The notes: generated by a model from the letters alone, not told the origin. A stretch of DNA of 64,000 nt from Hymenoscyphus infarciens (GCA_001414345.1 LLCB01000046.1:62001-126000); one strand, 5' to 3'; counted from the stretch's first letter, positions 11,997-25,019 are shown. Made by a program: numbers and translations.

Positions 11997-14158
11997 CTAA
12001 AACTAAACTCTCTCTTTTTATCTAAGAAGGCTTTTACTAATATTCTAATAATAATATATATATTTACTCTATATTAAATCCTCTAAATCTACTATTCTTC
12101 TTTATAAAGCTAAACTCTTTTATATTAAGTAATAGAGTCTAACGTTCTTCTATTAACTATATTAAGTCTTTTAAAAATAATCTATTAATCTAAAAACTAT
12201 TCTACTCTACTTTAGAGTTAGTAAAGCCTATCTCTCTCTCTACTTCTATTAATATCGTATTCTAATCTAGTTTAAGAACTTAATCTACTAAAACATATAT
12301 ACTAGCTATTACTATACTACTACTACCTCCTTCTACTAAGAATACTACTAGTCTCTTATAGTATAAGATCTCTAAATCACTTCTATTTAACTCTACTTTA
12401 TAATAAATCTTTAAAGTAATAATCTTATTAATAAGTAAAGTTTATAAACTTAAAGTAAATACTTTAAATATAGTTAGTAGTTCTTATTAATATATCTCTA
12501 CTTAACTATAAACATTTAATATAACTTATTCCTCTTCTATAGCTCTATTATTAAAGAAGACTTGTTAGATAGCTAATCCTTATCTATTTACTATAAAAGA
12601 CGAATTTATCTATATAACCTAGAAAACTAAGATTATAGTAAAGTTATCTATTAATATTAACTATTTTAAGTCTAAAGAAGTAAAAATAAACTTAATCTAC
12701 TACTATACTTCTAGAAGAGCTTAAAACTATATTTACCTAAGATATAAGTTTAATACTATAGATTAGTTTAAGAGCTATAAAGAGATATTCACTTACTTCT
12801 AAAACATTACTATTAGCTTTTATATATACTAAGAAGCTTATATTAAGTATTAAGACCTTATTATATTAAAAGAAGAGACTTTTTATAACTTTTATACTAA
12901 GTTCTAATAAATTATAGATAAAGCTAAAGTTATATAATAAGACCTAGTAGAAGACTTATAGAGTAAATTAACCTCTATATTATACTAATCTCTTATTATT
13001 ACTAAGTTCTAAGCTAAGAGAGATATAAACTCCTTTTATAATCCTATAAGTAATATTAATAGTAACTTTTAAAATCTTACTAATTAAAGAGTATAAGTAA
13101 TAAATCTTACTTATAGTCTAAACTAGTATATATCTACTTCTACGTCTACTATCTCTTCTTCCTTTATAGCCTCTTTTATTTCTCTTAAACGCTCTAACGC
13201 CTCTACTATAAATAACTACTTAACTCTAGAACTATTAGATAAGTGCTTTAACTATAGTAAGCCTAGTTACTATATTAAGAATTACTTAAAGCTAAAAATA
13301 TATAAGGTTAATCTTAAAAAGCTTAAAAGAGAAGATACTAGCTTAAAGTTAGGAAATAAAGAAGCTTAAAAGAAGACTTCTTTTTAAGTAAATATAGAAT
13401 TAATCTCTTAAAGATTAATTTATAGTTATTAATTAGTAAGAAAGTATTTACTTTATCTAGTATAATAACTATTAATAGATTTAATATATAAACTACTACT
13501 CTTAGTAATCTTAGAGTAAATACCTTTTCTTTTATAAATATATAACTTAGTTATAATCTTATAAAGTTCTATAGTTTAAAGACTAAAAGACTTCCTATCT
13601 CTATTAAGTTTTATAGATATAATAGAGAAATTAGAAGCAAAGCTATATATTATCTCCTTTTAAATTATATTCTAAATAGCTATAAATTCTTTAATATACT
13701 ATTTATTCTCTTAGACTTAGGTCTATATAATATTATCCTTAGCTAGAAGTTCTTTAAGTACTTTTATATTAATATTAATATAACTTATTAGAAGTTACTC
13801 TAGTCTAATAACCTTAAGTCTTACTTCTTTACTTAATAGCTAACTTCTCTCTCTTAAGACGTTATATAACTAAAAGACTCTATACCTTCTTACTAGGATA
13901 AATATAATACTTATAATTAAGCTATAGAAATAGATAAATAGTACTAATAAGATAGAAGACTTTTAGAGCCTATAGATTATCTTAAAATTAATACTATAAT
14001 CTTAACTAGTTATATACTATCTATATATAATAGAAAAGGCTATAAGTTCTTAATATAAGTATAATACTAGGTTATAAAGAGAGAACTTAAGAGTATTATA
14101 AAGAAGGTGCTCGCTCTAGTATACTATTAGAAACTCTTTATCTTAAAAAAGTTAGACT

Positions 14159-14535
14159 TATAATAGCTCGTCGTTACCTAGACTATCCTAGATAGCTAGG
14201 AGTATCTACTATATCTAAGGTTTAGCTATAGTATATTTAGCTTTCAGTAGTTATTGTTTTATATTATCTAATTTAGGAAAGTTATATACGTCCGAGCTTT
14301 TAGAAGTACTTCGTAGAGTTCAGGCTTTTATATTAGCTAACGTATATTATTATTCAGTTTTAGACCTCTTTTTTATTATCCGAACCTCTTATATATAGTA
14401 GCCTACTCTCCTAGAGTTAGAAAAGACTAGTTTAGCCTTTTCTTCTATATTAAAGCCTAGTAACTACGTATGTTATTCTGTTAAACGTACTCTTATATAT
14501 CTCTTCTATAGTTATATATATTTCGTACTATTATA
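14159..14535 (-). repeat. Solo LTR of family B inside gypsy copy 2
   Basis: 377 bp with ends TATAATAG and CTATTATA and an exact 5-bp duplication AGACT (14154-14158 and 14536-14540). It interrupts the pol region where copy 1 is continuous (near 3180). The reverse strand matches the LTRs at 36872 and 43281. A lone LTR with matched duplications is the product of LTR-LTR recombination. Confidence 0.88.
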
Positions 14536-14858
14536 AGACTCTATTCTTAATATTTTAGCTATTTTAGCTATAGAAATATATTATTACTTACTCTAGAAGA
14601 ATAATAAGATATTTACTATAAGTATATATAAAATTAATACTATTTTAGCGAATTAAGAGCTAGATATAGCCTCTAAAATCGCTATTCCTAATAAGTACTA
14701 AGACTTTAAGAAAGTATTTTCTAAGACTATCTTAGATACTCTTTTACTTTACTAATACTATAACTATAAGATTAATCTTAAAAGTCTAAATACTCTTAGA
14801 TATTCCTCTCTATATAAGATATCTACTAAGAAGCTATTAGCTATAAAGGAATTTATCG

Positions 14859-15028
14859 CTTTTCGTTATATATACGTATTTAAGGCTATTTTTGAGAATT
14901 TCTGTATTTGCTAGCTAGCTTCTAGTATCTCACTCTATACTCTCTTATATACCTTCTTTTTAGGCTAATTAGAAGGCTCTCTAAGTATCTTACTAATATA
15001 AGAGTAAAAAGAGTAAGTACTATTAGCT
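14859..15028 (-). repeat. Split direct repeat unit B, outer copy
   Basis: Matches 15265-15434 over about 170 bp (starts cttttcgttatatatacgta, ends gtactattagct). Confidence 0.8.
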
Positions 15029-15103
15029 ATTATACTTATTTAAGAGGCTAAAAAAGTACTAACTAATCCTGACGAGCGTATCGCGAAGAGATATAAGAGT
15101 AGA

Positions 15104-15257
15104 GTTGAAAAAGAGCTTAATACTAAATAAGACGTTAAAAGCGATAAGAAGTGTTATTAGTAGAATAGAGGTTACTTAGCATAAGAGGAGGTATATATAT
15201 ATATACCTCCTCCTTACTTAATAAGCTAATTCCTTAATTTACTATAAACCCTTTTTA
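15104..15257 (-). repeat. Split direct repeat unit A, inner copy
   Basis: Matches 20034-20187. It contains a strong hairpin at about 15184-15213 (GGAGG, then alternating TA, then CCTCC). Confidence 0.8.
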
Positions 15258-15264
15258 TTTATTA

Positions 15265-15434
15265 CTTTTCGTTATATATACGTATTTAAAGCTATTTTTT
15301 GAGAATTTCTATATTTACTAGCTAGCTTCTAATATCTTACTTTGTACTCTCTTATATGCCTTCTTTTTAGGCTAATTAGAAGGCTCTCTAAGTATCTTAC
15401 TAATATAAGAGTAAAAAGAGTAAGTACTATTAGC
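15265..15434 (-). repeat. Split direct repeat unit B, inner copy
   Basis: Matches 14859-15028; lies next to the 3' end of the recombinase relic. Confidence 0.8.
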
Positions 15435-15499
15435 TGTCTTAAGAGAGGTTACTTAACTAATCAAAGAGAAGCTACTATAAATATAAGAAAGAATAAGGC

Positions 15500-16400
15500 T
15501 TTTTAAAAGTAAAAAGGACTACGAGTAGTGTAAATAGTAATATAACATAGTTATAATAGAGAATATACTACCTACTAACTATAGAGGTCTTCTAAAGCCT
15601 ACTAGGCTAGGAGAGAGGGAGCTCTACCTATTAAAAAGCACTTATTTAAAAGGTATCGCTTCTAATAGCTTAGAGTAAAGTATCTCTTAAAAGCGTTTAA
15701 AGTCTACCTTCTAAGTATTTAAATATCTATATCTAATACTCTATTATTAGAAGTATATTACGCGGCGCCTTTATATAGACTATGTCTTAAATATAATATA
15801 CTATTACTAACGCTGACTGTCTAAAGGCGGTAGTATAAAGAGCTAATATATTAGTTTCTTATAAAGGAGCTACTTTCCTAGCGAAAGAGTAGTACTATAG
15901 AAGGTTAAGGATTAAGAGTAAATAGCGCTCAAAGTACTACTATAGAGTAGGTAGGTAATCCTATACCTAATACTAATATCTCTACTCTTATATACTTATA
16001 GTCTGATTTACTTAATCATAGACGTATAATTACGTATTCGTCTTCTTTAGCGAAAGTAATATCCTGTTGTTAAAGGCGTATATATATAAATACTCTATAG
16101 TTAACTAAATCGACGTCTTTATATATAATCTCTATAGTATAAAGGAATCCCGTAAAAGCTAGCTTTATAGCGGCTTTGAAGTTAAGACTATCGATCTATC
16201 TTAGCTATAGAACCTAAGGCCTAGCTCTTAGAGTTTAAGAGGTAATCTAGTGTAATTATAGTATTAATAAAGGCTCTGCCTTCTTCTTCTTATAAGAGCT
16301 TTATATTACTTAAACACCTACTATAATTTGTTATAAAAGTAGAGACTCGAATAGCTTTAGATCTAGGTTATACTCTATATATATTAATTGAATCATAGAA
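15500..16400 (-). pseudogene. Tyrosine recombinase relic of the DIRS-like element
   Basis: On the reverse strand, HSLYKGAA followed by a stop, then YTSNNRVLDIDI and TLNAFKRYF (about 15640-15790) match the C-terminal signature of DIRS/Ngaro tyrosine recombinases: H-x-x-R, a GAAQ-like stretch, the LGRW region, then the catalytic Tyr. The Arg of H-x-x-R is now Tyr, and the Gln and Trp codons are now stops, so it is dead. This enzyme would integrate circular cDNA in place of an integrase. The upstream edge of the domain is approximate. Confidence 0.75.
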
Positions 16401-16899
16401 AGGCTGATTTATATAGAATCTGTCTTTAAAAGTCCTTAACCGATTCTATTATATACTCTCTTTAAAACCTACTTATAAAGTGCTAAAGTCGTTGCTAGCT
16501 ATAGTTACTAGAGTCTTTTAACCTAGAACCTCTTAAAAGAGTATATATACGTGTTATATACCTTCTAAGTATTTAGTAAGAGGCTATAATAAAGGAGCCT
16601 TATATATATCTTAGATATTCTAACTTTATTCTTTATGTATTTAAGATAATTAAGAGAGAGATTGTTAAATTAAGAGACTACTAGTATAGATACTAATTAG
16701 CTACTATTCTATATAAATTATATAAGAGAGTATTTACTAAGATATTATCTACTCTTAGTATATATTCTAATTATATATTGAGATTAAATTAGGTAGCTAG
16801 GTATAAAGTAGCTTATAAGAGGCGATTTTAGTAGAGATACCTTAAGAACTACTTAAAGAGTCTAATCTATATAGTAGTATTATCTATATAGATAATTAC

Positions 16900-18400
16900 T
16901 CTCTTTGTCGTCTATACCTCCCTCTATCGTTTAAAGAATACTTTTACTACTTTAATCTTAAAGATATTTATATTAAATTAAGAGTCTTTTTTAATCTCTA
17001 GGAGAGGTAACTAAAGAGCGTGTTCTTTTAGTAACGTATATATATACTTTTACTAAACATATCTTAGATCGTCTACTTCTAAAAAGAAGGCTTCTAGGCC
17101 TTTGATAAAGGTATTATAAAAAAGGTATATATATAAGCGGATATTATTAAAGAAGTATATACTATTAAACCGCGGTAATATCTTATTCCACTACTTAAGG
17201 TCCTCCTAGACCTCTTTTAAGAGGCGCCTCCTTTCTATATAAGGTACGTAGTCGGGCTATATATATATAAATGTCTAAAAGTTATAATAGAAAGCCTAGC
17301 TTAATTATACTACAGAGGCGTAAAAAGATAAGAGGCTAGTAAGCGATTTAAGCTTGTTATAGGTAATACTTCTATAGTTGATAAATTAGCGTATCTCGAG
17401 CTTTATCTTAGCTAGCTTTTCTAGTAGTATAGAGGCTCTAAAAGCGACGGTATCTATTAGGTACTCTATTACTTCTAAGAGCGTACCTTAGGCGCTCTTT
17501 TTATTATTAATTAGTATACCTAATATTTGAGTAAGAGTTCTATACTCTATAGCTTATTTCTTAAGGAATTAAGACGTAGCTTTGATAGCTTTAAATATAA
17601 CGAACTCGTCGTCTAAATAGTAGCTTATAATATACTACTCTAAGTATAACTATATTATCTACTTAAGAGCCTTTACAAAGATATTAAAGATAAATAGTAC
17701 TATAGTAAGGCTAAAGAGTAGTACTATATAAGCGTAATAAATCCCTTTCTATTAGAAACCTAAAAGCTAGTATATTTATAGTATAATTAGTACTATTTGA
17801 AAAGCGTTAGATATATCTCTTTTAAGTATTATATACTCTTGGCTAGCTTCTTATACTATAGCTAATACCTCCTAGAAGGAGATATACTTTAGATATATAT
17901 ATTTATCTAATATATAATAATTTATTAAGCGACCTTTAGAGTAGAATAAATAGTATATTTAGCGTCGATTACTATTAGGCTTTGGTTTAGGTATAAAACT
18001 AAGTAGAGAAGTTATAAAAGGTGCCTTTTAGTGTAGATTGACTTTCTTAATTAGGCTAGCTTTTAAATCGTCTCTTACTTTTAAAGTTAAAAGCTTATTA
18101 AATTTAGTAGCTGATAAAAGGTTTCTTAATATATATAAAACTTCTAGGCTCTTATATCTAATTAATGCTCTAAATCGAAGTATATTATCGATGTTTTCTA
18201 GAAGTAACTGATTAAGATATTAGAGTAATAACGCTTTTTATACTTTAGGAGATAATAGAGAGAGTAATATATCTAGTAGTAGTTTTAATATATTATATAA
18301 AGAGAAGAATACTATAGTATTCGATCGAATAAGTATAGAAGAGTATAGATAAGAAGATATAAATTAGAGTAAAAGATCTTTATTAGTACTATTATAGTTC
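16900..18400 (-). pseudogene. Reverse transcriptase/RNase H relic of the DIRS-like element
   Basis: The reverse strand reads LKRDISNAFQIV, then LLGF, then YYLDDEF (YLDD at 17608-17619, intact), then a C-terminal part with LTSLLSFYASVV, W-N-K-I-L-P and GLEAFF, all in the order of DIRS-type reverse transcriptase plus RNase H. Stops fall mainly at expected Gln/Trp codons. It would have copied element RNA into DNA. The region 18400-20030 upstream (reverse strand) is probably a gag-like frame but has no domain I recognise. Confidence 0.75.
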
Positions 18401-20033
18401 TTATCTATTATCCCTTCTATACTAACTTCTTAGCTCTTTCTTATCTCCTTCTTATTACCCTTATCGTCCTCCTTTAGTAGATAGATTCGAGCGTAATTTA
18501 GGTCTTTATAACCTCTTAGTTTACTTACCTTAAAGCACGTCTATAAAGAGATGTTACTATCTCGATTACGACTTTAATAACCCTCTCTTCCTCCTCCTCT
18601 ACCGCCGTGGCTTAGTCTTCTTATCTAATAGTATCGAGTAATTATACTTTTAAGTATATTCTATAATTCTACCCCTCTTAATCTACCTCTACTAACCACC
18701 TTTTCCTATTAGAAGAGTGCTAATTAGATTACTTCTACTTAGGTATAATCCTTAACTAAGCCTATAATTCTATAGTTAAAGTTATTAAGCTAAATATAGA
18801 TACTCTTATTAAATAAAGAGATTATATATATAGTATATACTAAAAAGCAATAGGACTACTTAGTAGTATTAGATCTAAAGACCTTTAGCGTCTTCTTTAC
18901 TCTAAAATTTAGTATACTAGCTTCTTTATTAAAGAAGATAATACTTTCGTTATTGTTAATTAGAGAGGTGTTGTCGTCTAGGTAGTAGAGATCTCTTAGC
19001 TTAAATATACCTTATATAATTTATATTAAGTACTTCTTATACTCTAGAGAGAGGCTATTAATTATACTAAGTATATAAGAGAGAATATTCTTACTATTAT
19101 TATTTACTACTAATATTCCTCTTAATAGATTCCCTCTTAGATTAATTCCTTTATCTATTAGTAGTACTTTCTAATAAGGAGAGAGGTTAGCTTATCGAGT
19201 ATTATTAGTATATACTATCTCTCTCTCTAATATATTAAATTGTCGGCTCTGCCTATCTATTTCTTAATTAGTAACTATTAGTATAGTAATATTACCTTAA
19301 TTACTCTAGCTAAGTCTTAGAACTCCTACTAGGTTGCTCTAAGCGATAGCGCTAAAGTTATAAGAGTATCCTATGCTAAAATTAGCTTATAGATAGCTCT
19401 AAAAGTTAAGGTATCCTATACTAAAGTTGCTTTAACTAAAGTTACTCTAAGAGTATCTCTAAGAATATCTAGAGATAAAGCTCTAAAAGTATCCTCTATT
19501 AAATAGTCCTCTTATATAACCCTAGTATCTGCTATTATATCTACTTATATATTTATTAACCTAGAGATATTAGTTATCTTAAAAGAGGAGAGAGTTATTT
19601 AGCTTATTTACTTAGATAGAGTCTCGAAGAGAGGGTTTATTAATACTATTATCGTCGTCGTTGTCGTTATCGCCGTTATTATCGTCTCTACTTTATAGAT
19701 AGAAGTCTATTCTATTATTATCTTAAGCTTAACCTTAGTCCTACTATACTTGTCTTCTTTAATAGGCTAGATAGTAAGCGCTATTTATAGTATTGTCTTA
19801 ATTAGTAGTAGCGTCCTAGGTAATATATTATACTTATATAGCTACTTAAGTGTTATAGCGTGCTTTACTAACTCGTCTATCGCGCTTATCGTCTTCGATA
19901 TTATCGTCTTCTACTAGTTAAGCTCGGAGCGCCTTAGCAGCTCTATTACTAGCCTTAGTAATAACGCTCTTATAAGCGACTTGTTTACTACGCTTTAGAG
20001 GCATTCTTAATAAATAGATAAGAGTATTATTAG

Positions 20034-20187
20034 GTTAAAAAAGAGCTTAATACTAAATAAGACGTTAAAAGCGATAGAAAGTGTTATTAGTAGAATAGAG
20101 GTTACTTAGTATAAGAGAAGGCATATATATATATACCTCCTTCTTACTTAATAAGCTAATTCCTTAATTCACTATAAACCCTTTCTA
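20034..20187 (-). repeat. Split direct repeat unit A, outer copy
   Basis: Matches 15104-15257, including the TA-rich hairpin. It ends next to the point where gypsy copy 2 resumes (about 20188). Confidence 0.8.
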
Positions 20188-23072
20188 TATATTCTAGAAA
20201 ATCTCTATAAAAGGTTTATTAAGTATAGCTAGTCTTCTTTTACTACTTCTATTCTATTTATAAAGAAAGTAAATAGAAGGTTATATTTCTATATTAACTT
20301 CTAAAAACTTAATAATCTTACTTAAAAGAACTACTATCTATTACCTCTAATTAATAAAACGCTTATATATATTAGTTAAGCTTATATTTTTACTAAGCTA
20401 AATATCTAGTAAGCTTTCTACTATATATAAATAGATCTAGACGTTAAGGAATTAACTACTTTTATATATATTATAGAATCTATAAGTATAAAGTCTTACT
20501 ATTCGATTTAATAAATAGCCTATTTATCTACTAATACTATATAAATAATAATCTATTTAATTACCTAGATAACTTCTACTCTACCTATTTAGGTAATATC
20601 TTTATCTACTTATTAAACGTTCTTAAATATAAAGAGTATATATAAAAAGTCTTTTAATATCTTAAAAATACTAGATTATAAGTTAATATTAAGAAGTATA
20701 AGTTTAATATTAAGAAGATAAAATACCTTAGGTTTATTATTAGTACTAATAGTATTAAAGTAGACTCTAAAAAGGTCTTAGTAGTATAAAAATAGTAGGC
20801 TTCTAAGATAGTAAAAGATATTTAAAGCTTCCTTAGTTTCTATAACTTCTATTAAAGGTTTATTTAGAACTATAGCATAATTATAAAGCTATTAGTATAT
20901 CTAATATAGAATAATATACCTTTTAACTTTAATAAGAAATACTAGAAGATGTTTAAAGACCTAAAAGTAGTACTTACTTCTATACTAATTCTCTACTACT
21001 ACTCTCTTAACCTTTCTACTATAATTAAGATAGATACTTTAAATAGGATTATTACTAGAGTATTATAATAATAATAAGCTAATAGAGAATAGTACTCTAT
21101 AGCTTACTTTAGTAAGACTATATCTCTAGCTAAGTATAACTATAAAATATATAATAAAGAGCTACTTACTATTATATACTTACTTATAAAATAGAGACTA
21201 GAACTATAAAGCACTTATTTAAAGATCTATATTTATACTAACTATAAGGCGCTTAAGTACTTTATAACTACTAAGTAACTTACTACCTATTAAGTAAGTT
21301 AGGCTAAAGTCTTAACTAAGTACTATTTTATTATTATATTCTACTTAGAGTTTAAAAATAAGAAGATAGATACTTTAACTTATAAAGTAGATAAGATATA
21401 CTTATAAAAGGAACTTAAAGAGTAGTACTAGACTTATATACTCTTAATAAATAAATAAGTTAATATAAAAGCGCTTAAAGACCTAAGAGTTAAGATTAGC
21501 TTAATTATACTAGCTCTAGTTAATAAAGACTACTTCTAAGAATTAATTATACTTTTAAAATAAATCTACTAAGTAAATAAGGATATAGTAATACTTTAAA
21601 CTATATAAGCATAAGCTAAAACTAATACTAATTCCTTATATACTCTAGAGAAAGGCCTTTTACTCTACTAAAACTACTTAGTAGTATTAGACATAGATAT
21701 ACTAAGAATAGACCTAATTTATAAGGCTTATAATTAGATACTTTTAGCTTACTTAAGAAGAGATAAGACTTATTAGATTTTATATTTAAGATATATCTAG
21801 TAAAATATAAAAGCTAATATTATAAGATATATATAAAACTGTTATAAATATAGAAGAGTAGACGTTTCTTAAGATAAAACACCTAGCTAGTTATACCTAC
21901 TCCTAATACTACTATATATATAGTAATATATAACTATAGATTTTAAGTTCTTTCTAATTCATAAGTATAGTTATAATAATATGTTTATAGTAATAGACTA
22001 CTTATCTAAGTAGTCTATTTTAATACTCTATTATAAGAATATTACTTCTAAGTAAATAGCGAGGTTATATATTAAATATATTCTATAATATTACTATGTT
22101 CTAAAAAGAGTTTACTTAAATCCTAGGTATTTAGCTTTAACTTTCTACTATAAACTATACTTAAACTAATAGCTAGATTAAGATTATAAACTAATATCTT
22201 AGTTAGCACTTATAACCTTATATTAATTATTATTATACTAACTAGTCTAAGATACTTCTAATAATAGACTATATATAGTTAGTATTATCTTATAGTACTA
22301 TTAGAATATTATCTTTTAAGTTATAAAAGAGATATATATTAAAGACCTTATTTAATTAGTAAATACTAGAACTAGCTAATATAAAAGAACAGCTATTATA
22401 AGAAGAGGCTATAGTAGTTATAAAGACTATCTAAGAGGTCTTAGATATTAGCTAAGTAAATATATTAAAAGCTTAGTAGAAGAAGGAACGAGATATAAAT
22501 AAGTATAGATAAGACGTCGACTTTAGAGTAAGAGATATAGTTTTTATTATAATAAAAGACTAAGTAACTTAATAACTAAGCTAAAAGCTAGACTACTAGA
22601 TAGCTAGCCTTTTTAAGATCTTTAAAAAAGTAGGTTCTACTTTCTAATTATAACTACTAGCTTCTATTAAAGTCTACTTTATCTTTACTCTTAAAAAGTT
22701 ATATAAAGCTATAGATAATCCCTTACTAGGATAGGTAGTTATACTACCTCTACTAATTATTATAAACGAAGAAGAGGAATAAGAGGTTAAAGAAATACTA
22801 GCTAGTAAGAAGATAGTAGTCTCTTTATTACTAAATTAAGTTAAAAGGCTATAATAAAGACCTTAATTAGTATCTAGCTTAATAACTAATCTATATACTA
22901 TAACTAGTAGAAAAGTTCTATTTGAATAGCTAGTTCTCTAGTAGCTCTTCTACTATAGAAAGTAGTATATAAGGCTAGAATAGAGGATTATAGCGAGCTA
23001 GAGGTTAATACTCTTATATTAAAGAAGAATAAAGCCGCTTAGTTATAGAAGGCCTATTTAAAGAGAGAGTAG

Positions 23073-23263
23073 TATAATAGTCCTAGTTATATATATTACT
23101 TATATAACTAGGTTATTCTAAGGCTTTTCTAAGGACTTACTTAATATATATAAATAAAGCTAGAGTATCTATACTCTCTGCTTTTCTCTTTAGTTTAGTT
23201 TTCCTTAATAAAAGATATTATTCTATAAGCACTCTCTTTATATATTTATAGAGAGCTATTATA
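23073..23263 (+). repeat. 3' LTR of gypsy copy 2
   Basis: 191 bp, paired with 11806-11996, followed directly by the GATAC duplication. Confidence 0.9.
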
Positions 23264-23399
23264 GATACTTATATTACTTTTATATAAACTAGTCTAAGAC
23301 TAGTAATATATTACCTAGACTATATACTATAACTTACTAGATAAAGAAAAGTAGCTATATTATAAATTAAAAAGATATACTAATAGAGCTTAGTATTAT

Positions 23400-23709
23400 A
23401 AATAAGCTTTTATAAAAATAATAATCTTTTCTAGAAATTAAAAAAGCTAGCTATTTATAATTACTAAGTAACTTACTATTTAAGCTTTAGATACTATTAT
23501 TAACTATATTCTTTAAGTTTTAGACTATAGTATTATTAGAGTTTTAAATAGTCTAATCTTCTATATATAGAGATTCTAACTCTCTCTAGTTAGAAAAGAC
23601 TAATTTAGTCTTTTCCTTAGTATTAGAGCCTAGTATATATATATATATTATTCTATTAAATATACTCTTATATATCTCTTTTATAATAGTCTATATTTCG
23701 TACTATTAA
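23400..23709 (-). repeat. Degraded family B LTR, reverse orientation
   Basis: The last 150 bp (attagagcctagtatata to atatttcgtactatta) match the reverse complement of the family B LTR. The left part is too degraded to place the other end. Confidence 0.55.
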
Positions 23710-23710
23710 A

Positions 23711-24498
23711 AAAACAAAAGAGAGAGATAGAAATATAAGAGCTTATTTTAAAAGAAGACTCTAGATAGTTTCTAGTACTTTATCTTTTTTATAGATAATA
23801 CGTATATTAATACTTCTTTATAAGCTTAAAACTATATTCTCTAAGAAAAAGAAACGAGAACTAATCTAGAGAATATATAAAAAAGAGAGAAGAAAACTAA
23901 GATTCGCGTATATATAACTAGATACTATAACTAGTTCTATAACTATAAGAAGCTCGAGTTTTATAATAATAAGAAAGACGAGATAAAGAAGCTAAAGCGT
24001 TCTAGAAAGCTTAGAAAAAGAAAAGCTAAGTCGGATTCTAAGTTCTAAGAGTATATAAAAGTCTAAGACGATTTACTTACTTATAAGCGCGAGAATAACT
24101 CTAAGAGAAACGCTATAATCTAAGTCTACTATATAGAACGTCTTTTATCTATATATATTAAGACTATTAAGCGCGTAAGAAAAGTAATACTAGAATATAA
24201 GAATAGATAGTAGTTCTAAGTAAATAGAGATCTAAGTTATAGATTAAGAAAGAAAGAGCTTATATAGAAACTTAGAAACTAATATAAGATTAAGACTCTA
24301 GTTTGCTTTATATAATTCTCTAATCTAAATTCTATAGAAGCTTACTAGAATATTCTAAAGCAACGAGTACGCTAGCGTACGTAGAAAGCTTTTATAGAGT
24401 TTAAGAAAGTAATATAAAATAAATAAAATAAGATTACTATAAAGAAGATATATAAGAGAATTAAGAAGATATTTTATAGATATAAAAGTATTTATAAT
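23711..24498 (+). pseudogene. Tc1/mariner (IS630-type) transposase relic
   Basis: The forward frame reads SNLNSIEAY, a stop, then NILKQRVR (about 24316-24365), close to the SPDLNPIE..WNILKQRVR signature at the end of the DDE domain of fungal IS630/Tc1 transposases. It continues with a helical tail IEFKKVI..KITIKKIYKRI. Upstream frames from about 23860 are consistent with the rest of the catalytic domain. Stops of RIP type abound. It is a different family from the Tc1-like elements at 33852-43910. Its 3' end is interrupted by the MITE at 24500. Terminal repeats were not located. Confidence 0.65.
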
Positions 24499-24499
24499 A

Positions 24500-24963
24500 C
24501 TAGGCGTAGTATTTTCTAAACGTCTCTTAGCTCGTTACTACTTTTTAGTACGCTTTTAGTACTAAAACTAAGCAAAAACCACTTATATATCTACTTTTAT
24601 TCTTATAATTAACTAATAACTATAATATAAAATAGTAAAGAAACACTAGAGACCTAAAGATTACTAGGCCTCTAAATAAAAGACTTCTCGACATAAGGTT
24701 CTAGTTTAGTAGCGTACTATTATTATTAGTAGAAGTAGATAAAATACTAATAAGTAAGAGTTACTTCTTTAGATACGAGATAACCTAGATTATATATCTA
24801 TTTTAGAGAGTAGTATTAGAGATATTAGTTTCTATTACTTTTTATATAATAATACTTAAGTTTATATAATATATATATAGTAGAGATAAAAAAGAAGAGT
24901 TGTATTTAAGCGAGAAACTAAGCTAAAAATTAGCTAAGAACGCTTAGAAAATACTAGACCGAG
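24500..24963 (+). mobile_element. 464-bp MITE derived from the Tc1-like element
   Basis: The first 330 bp match the left end of the Tc1-like element at 33852, and the last 134 bp match its right end at 43775-43910. The transposase gene between them is missing. Terminal inverted repeats start CTAGGCGTAGTATTTTCTAA at the left and CTCGGTCTAGTATTTTC at the right (complement). It is flanked by TA on both sides (24498-24499, 24964-24965), the target of this superfamily. It is an internal-deletion derivative that would rely on transposase in trans. Confidence 0.82.
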
Positions 24964-25019
24964 TAGTTAATTATAAATTAATTTTTATAAGAAAATAAGA
25001 GAAGAGAATAGACGAGAAA

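Larger units (their letters stand above)
14853..20190 (-). mobile_element. DIRS-like (tyrosine recombinase) retrotransposon with split direct repeats
   Basis: A 5.3-kb insertion that splits gypsy copy 2 (copy 1 is continuous at about 3493). On the reverse strand it encodes, in order, an unrecognised N-terminal region, reverse transcriptase with RNase H, and a tyrosine recombinase. Its ends are not LTRs. A 170-bp unit occurs at 14859-15028 and 15265-15434, and a 154-bp unit at 15104-15257 and 20034-20187. Read on the reverse strand this is unit A, the genes, unit B, unit A, unit B, the split-direct-repeat plan known from PAT and Ngaro elements. I see no clear target duplication, as expected for recombinase-mediated insertion. 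Edges are accurate to a few bases. It is RIP-damaged, but less so than its host. Confidence 0.82.
11806..23263 (+). mobile_element. Ty3/gypsy chromodomain LTR retrotransposon, copy 2 (carries nested insertions)
   Basis: Same family as 831-6630. LTRs at 11806-11996 and 23073-23263 (191 bp each) have perfect inverted ends TATAATAG/CTATTATA and a 5-bp duplication GATAC (11801-11805 and 23264-23268). Removing a 377-bp solo LTR (14159-14535) and the DIRS-like insertion (about 14853-20190) leaves about 5.7 kb, collinear with copy 1. The zinc knuckle relic (near 13245) and the reverse transcriptase, RNase H, integrase and chromodomain relics are in the same order. All frames are broken by stops. It has fewer CpA/CpG than copy 1 at most compared sites, so it looks more heavily mutated. 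Confidence 0.88.

Noticed and set aside
831..23263. Segmental duplication as the cause of the two gypsy copies
   Set aside because: Each copy has its own target duplication (TTTAA and GATAC) and different flanks, so they are independent insertions.
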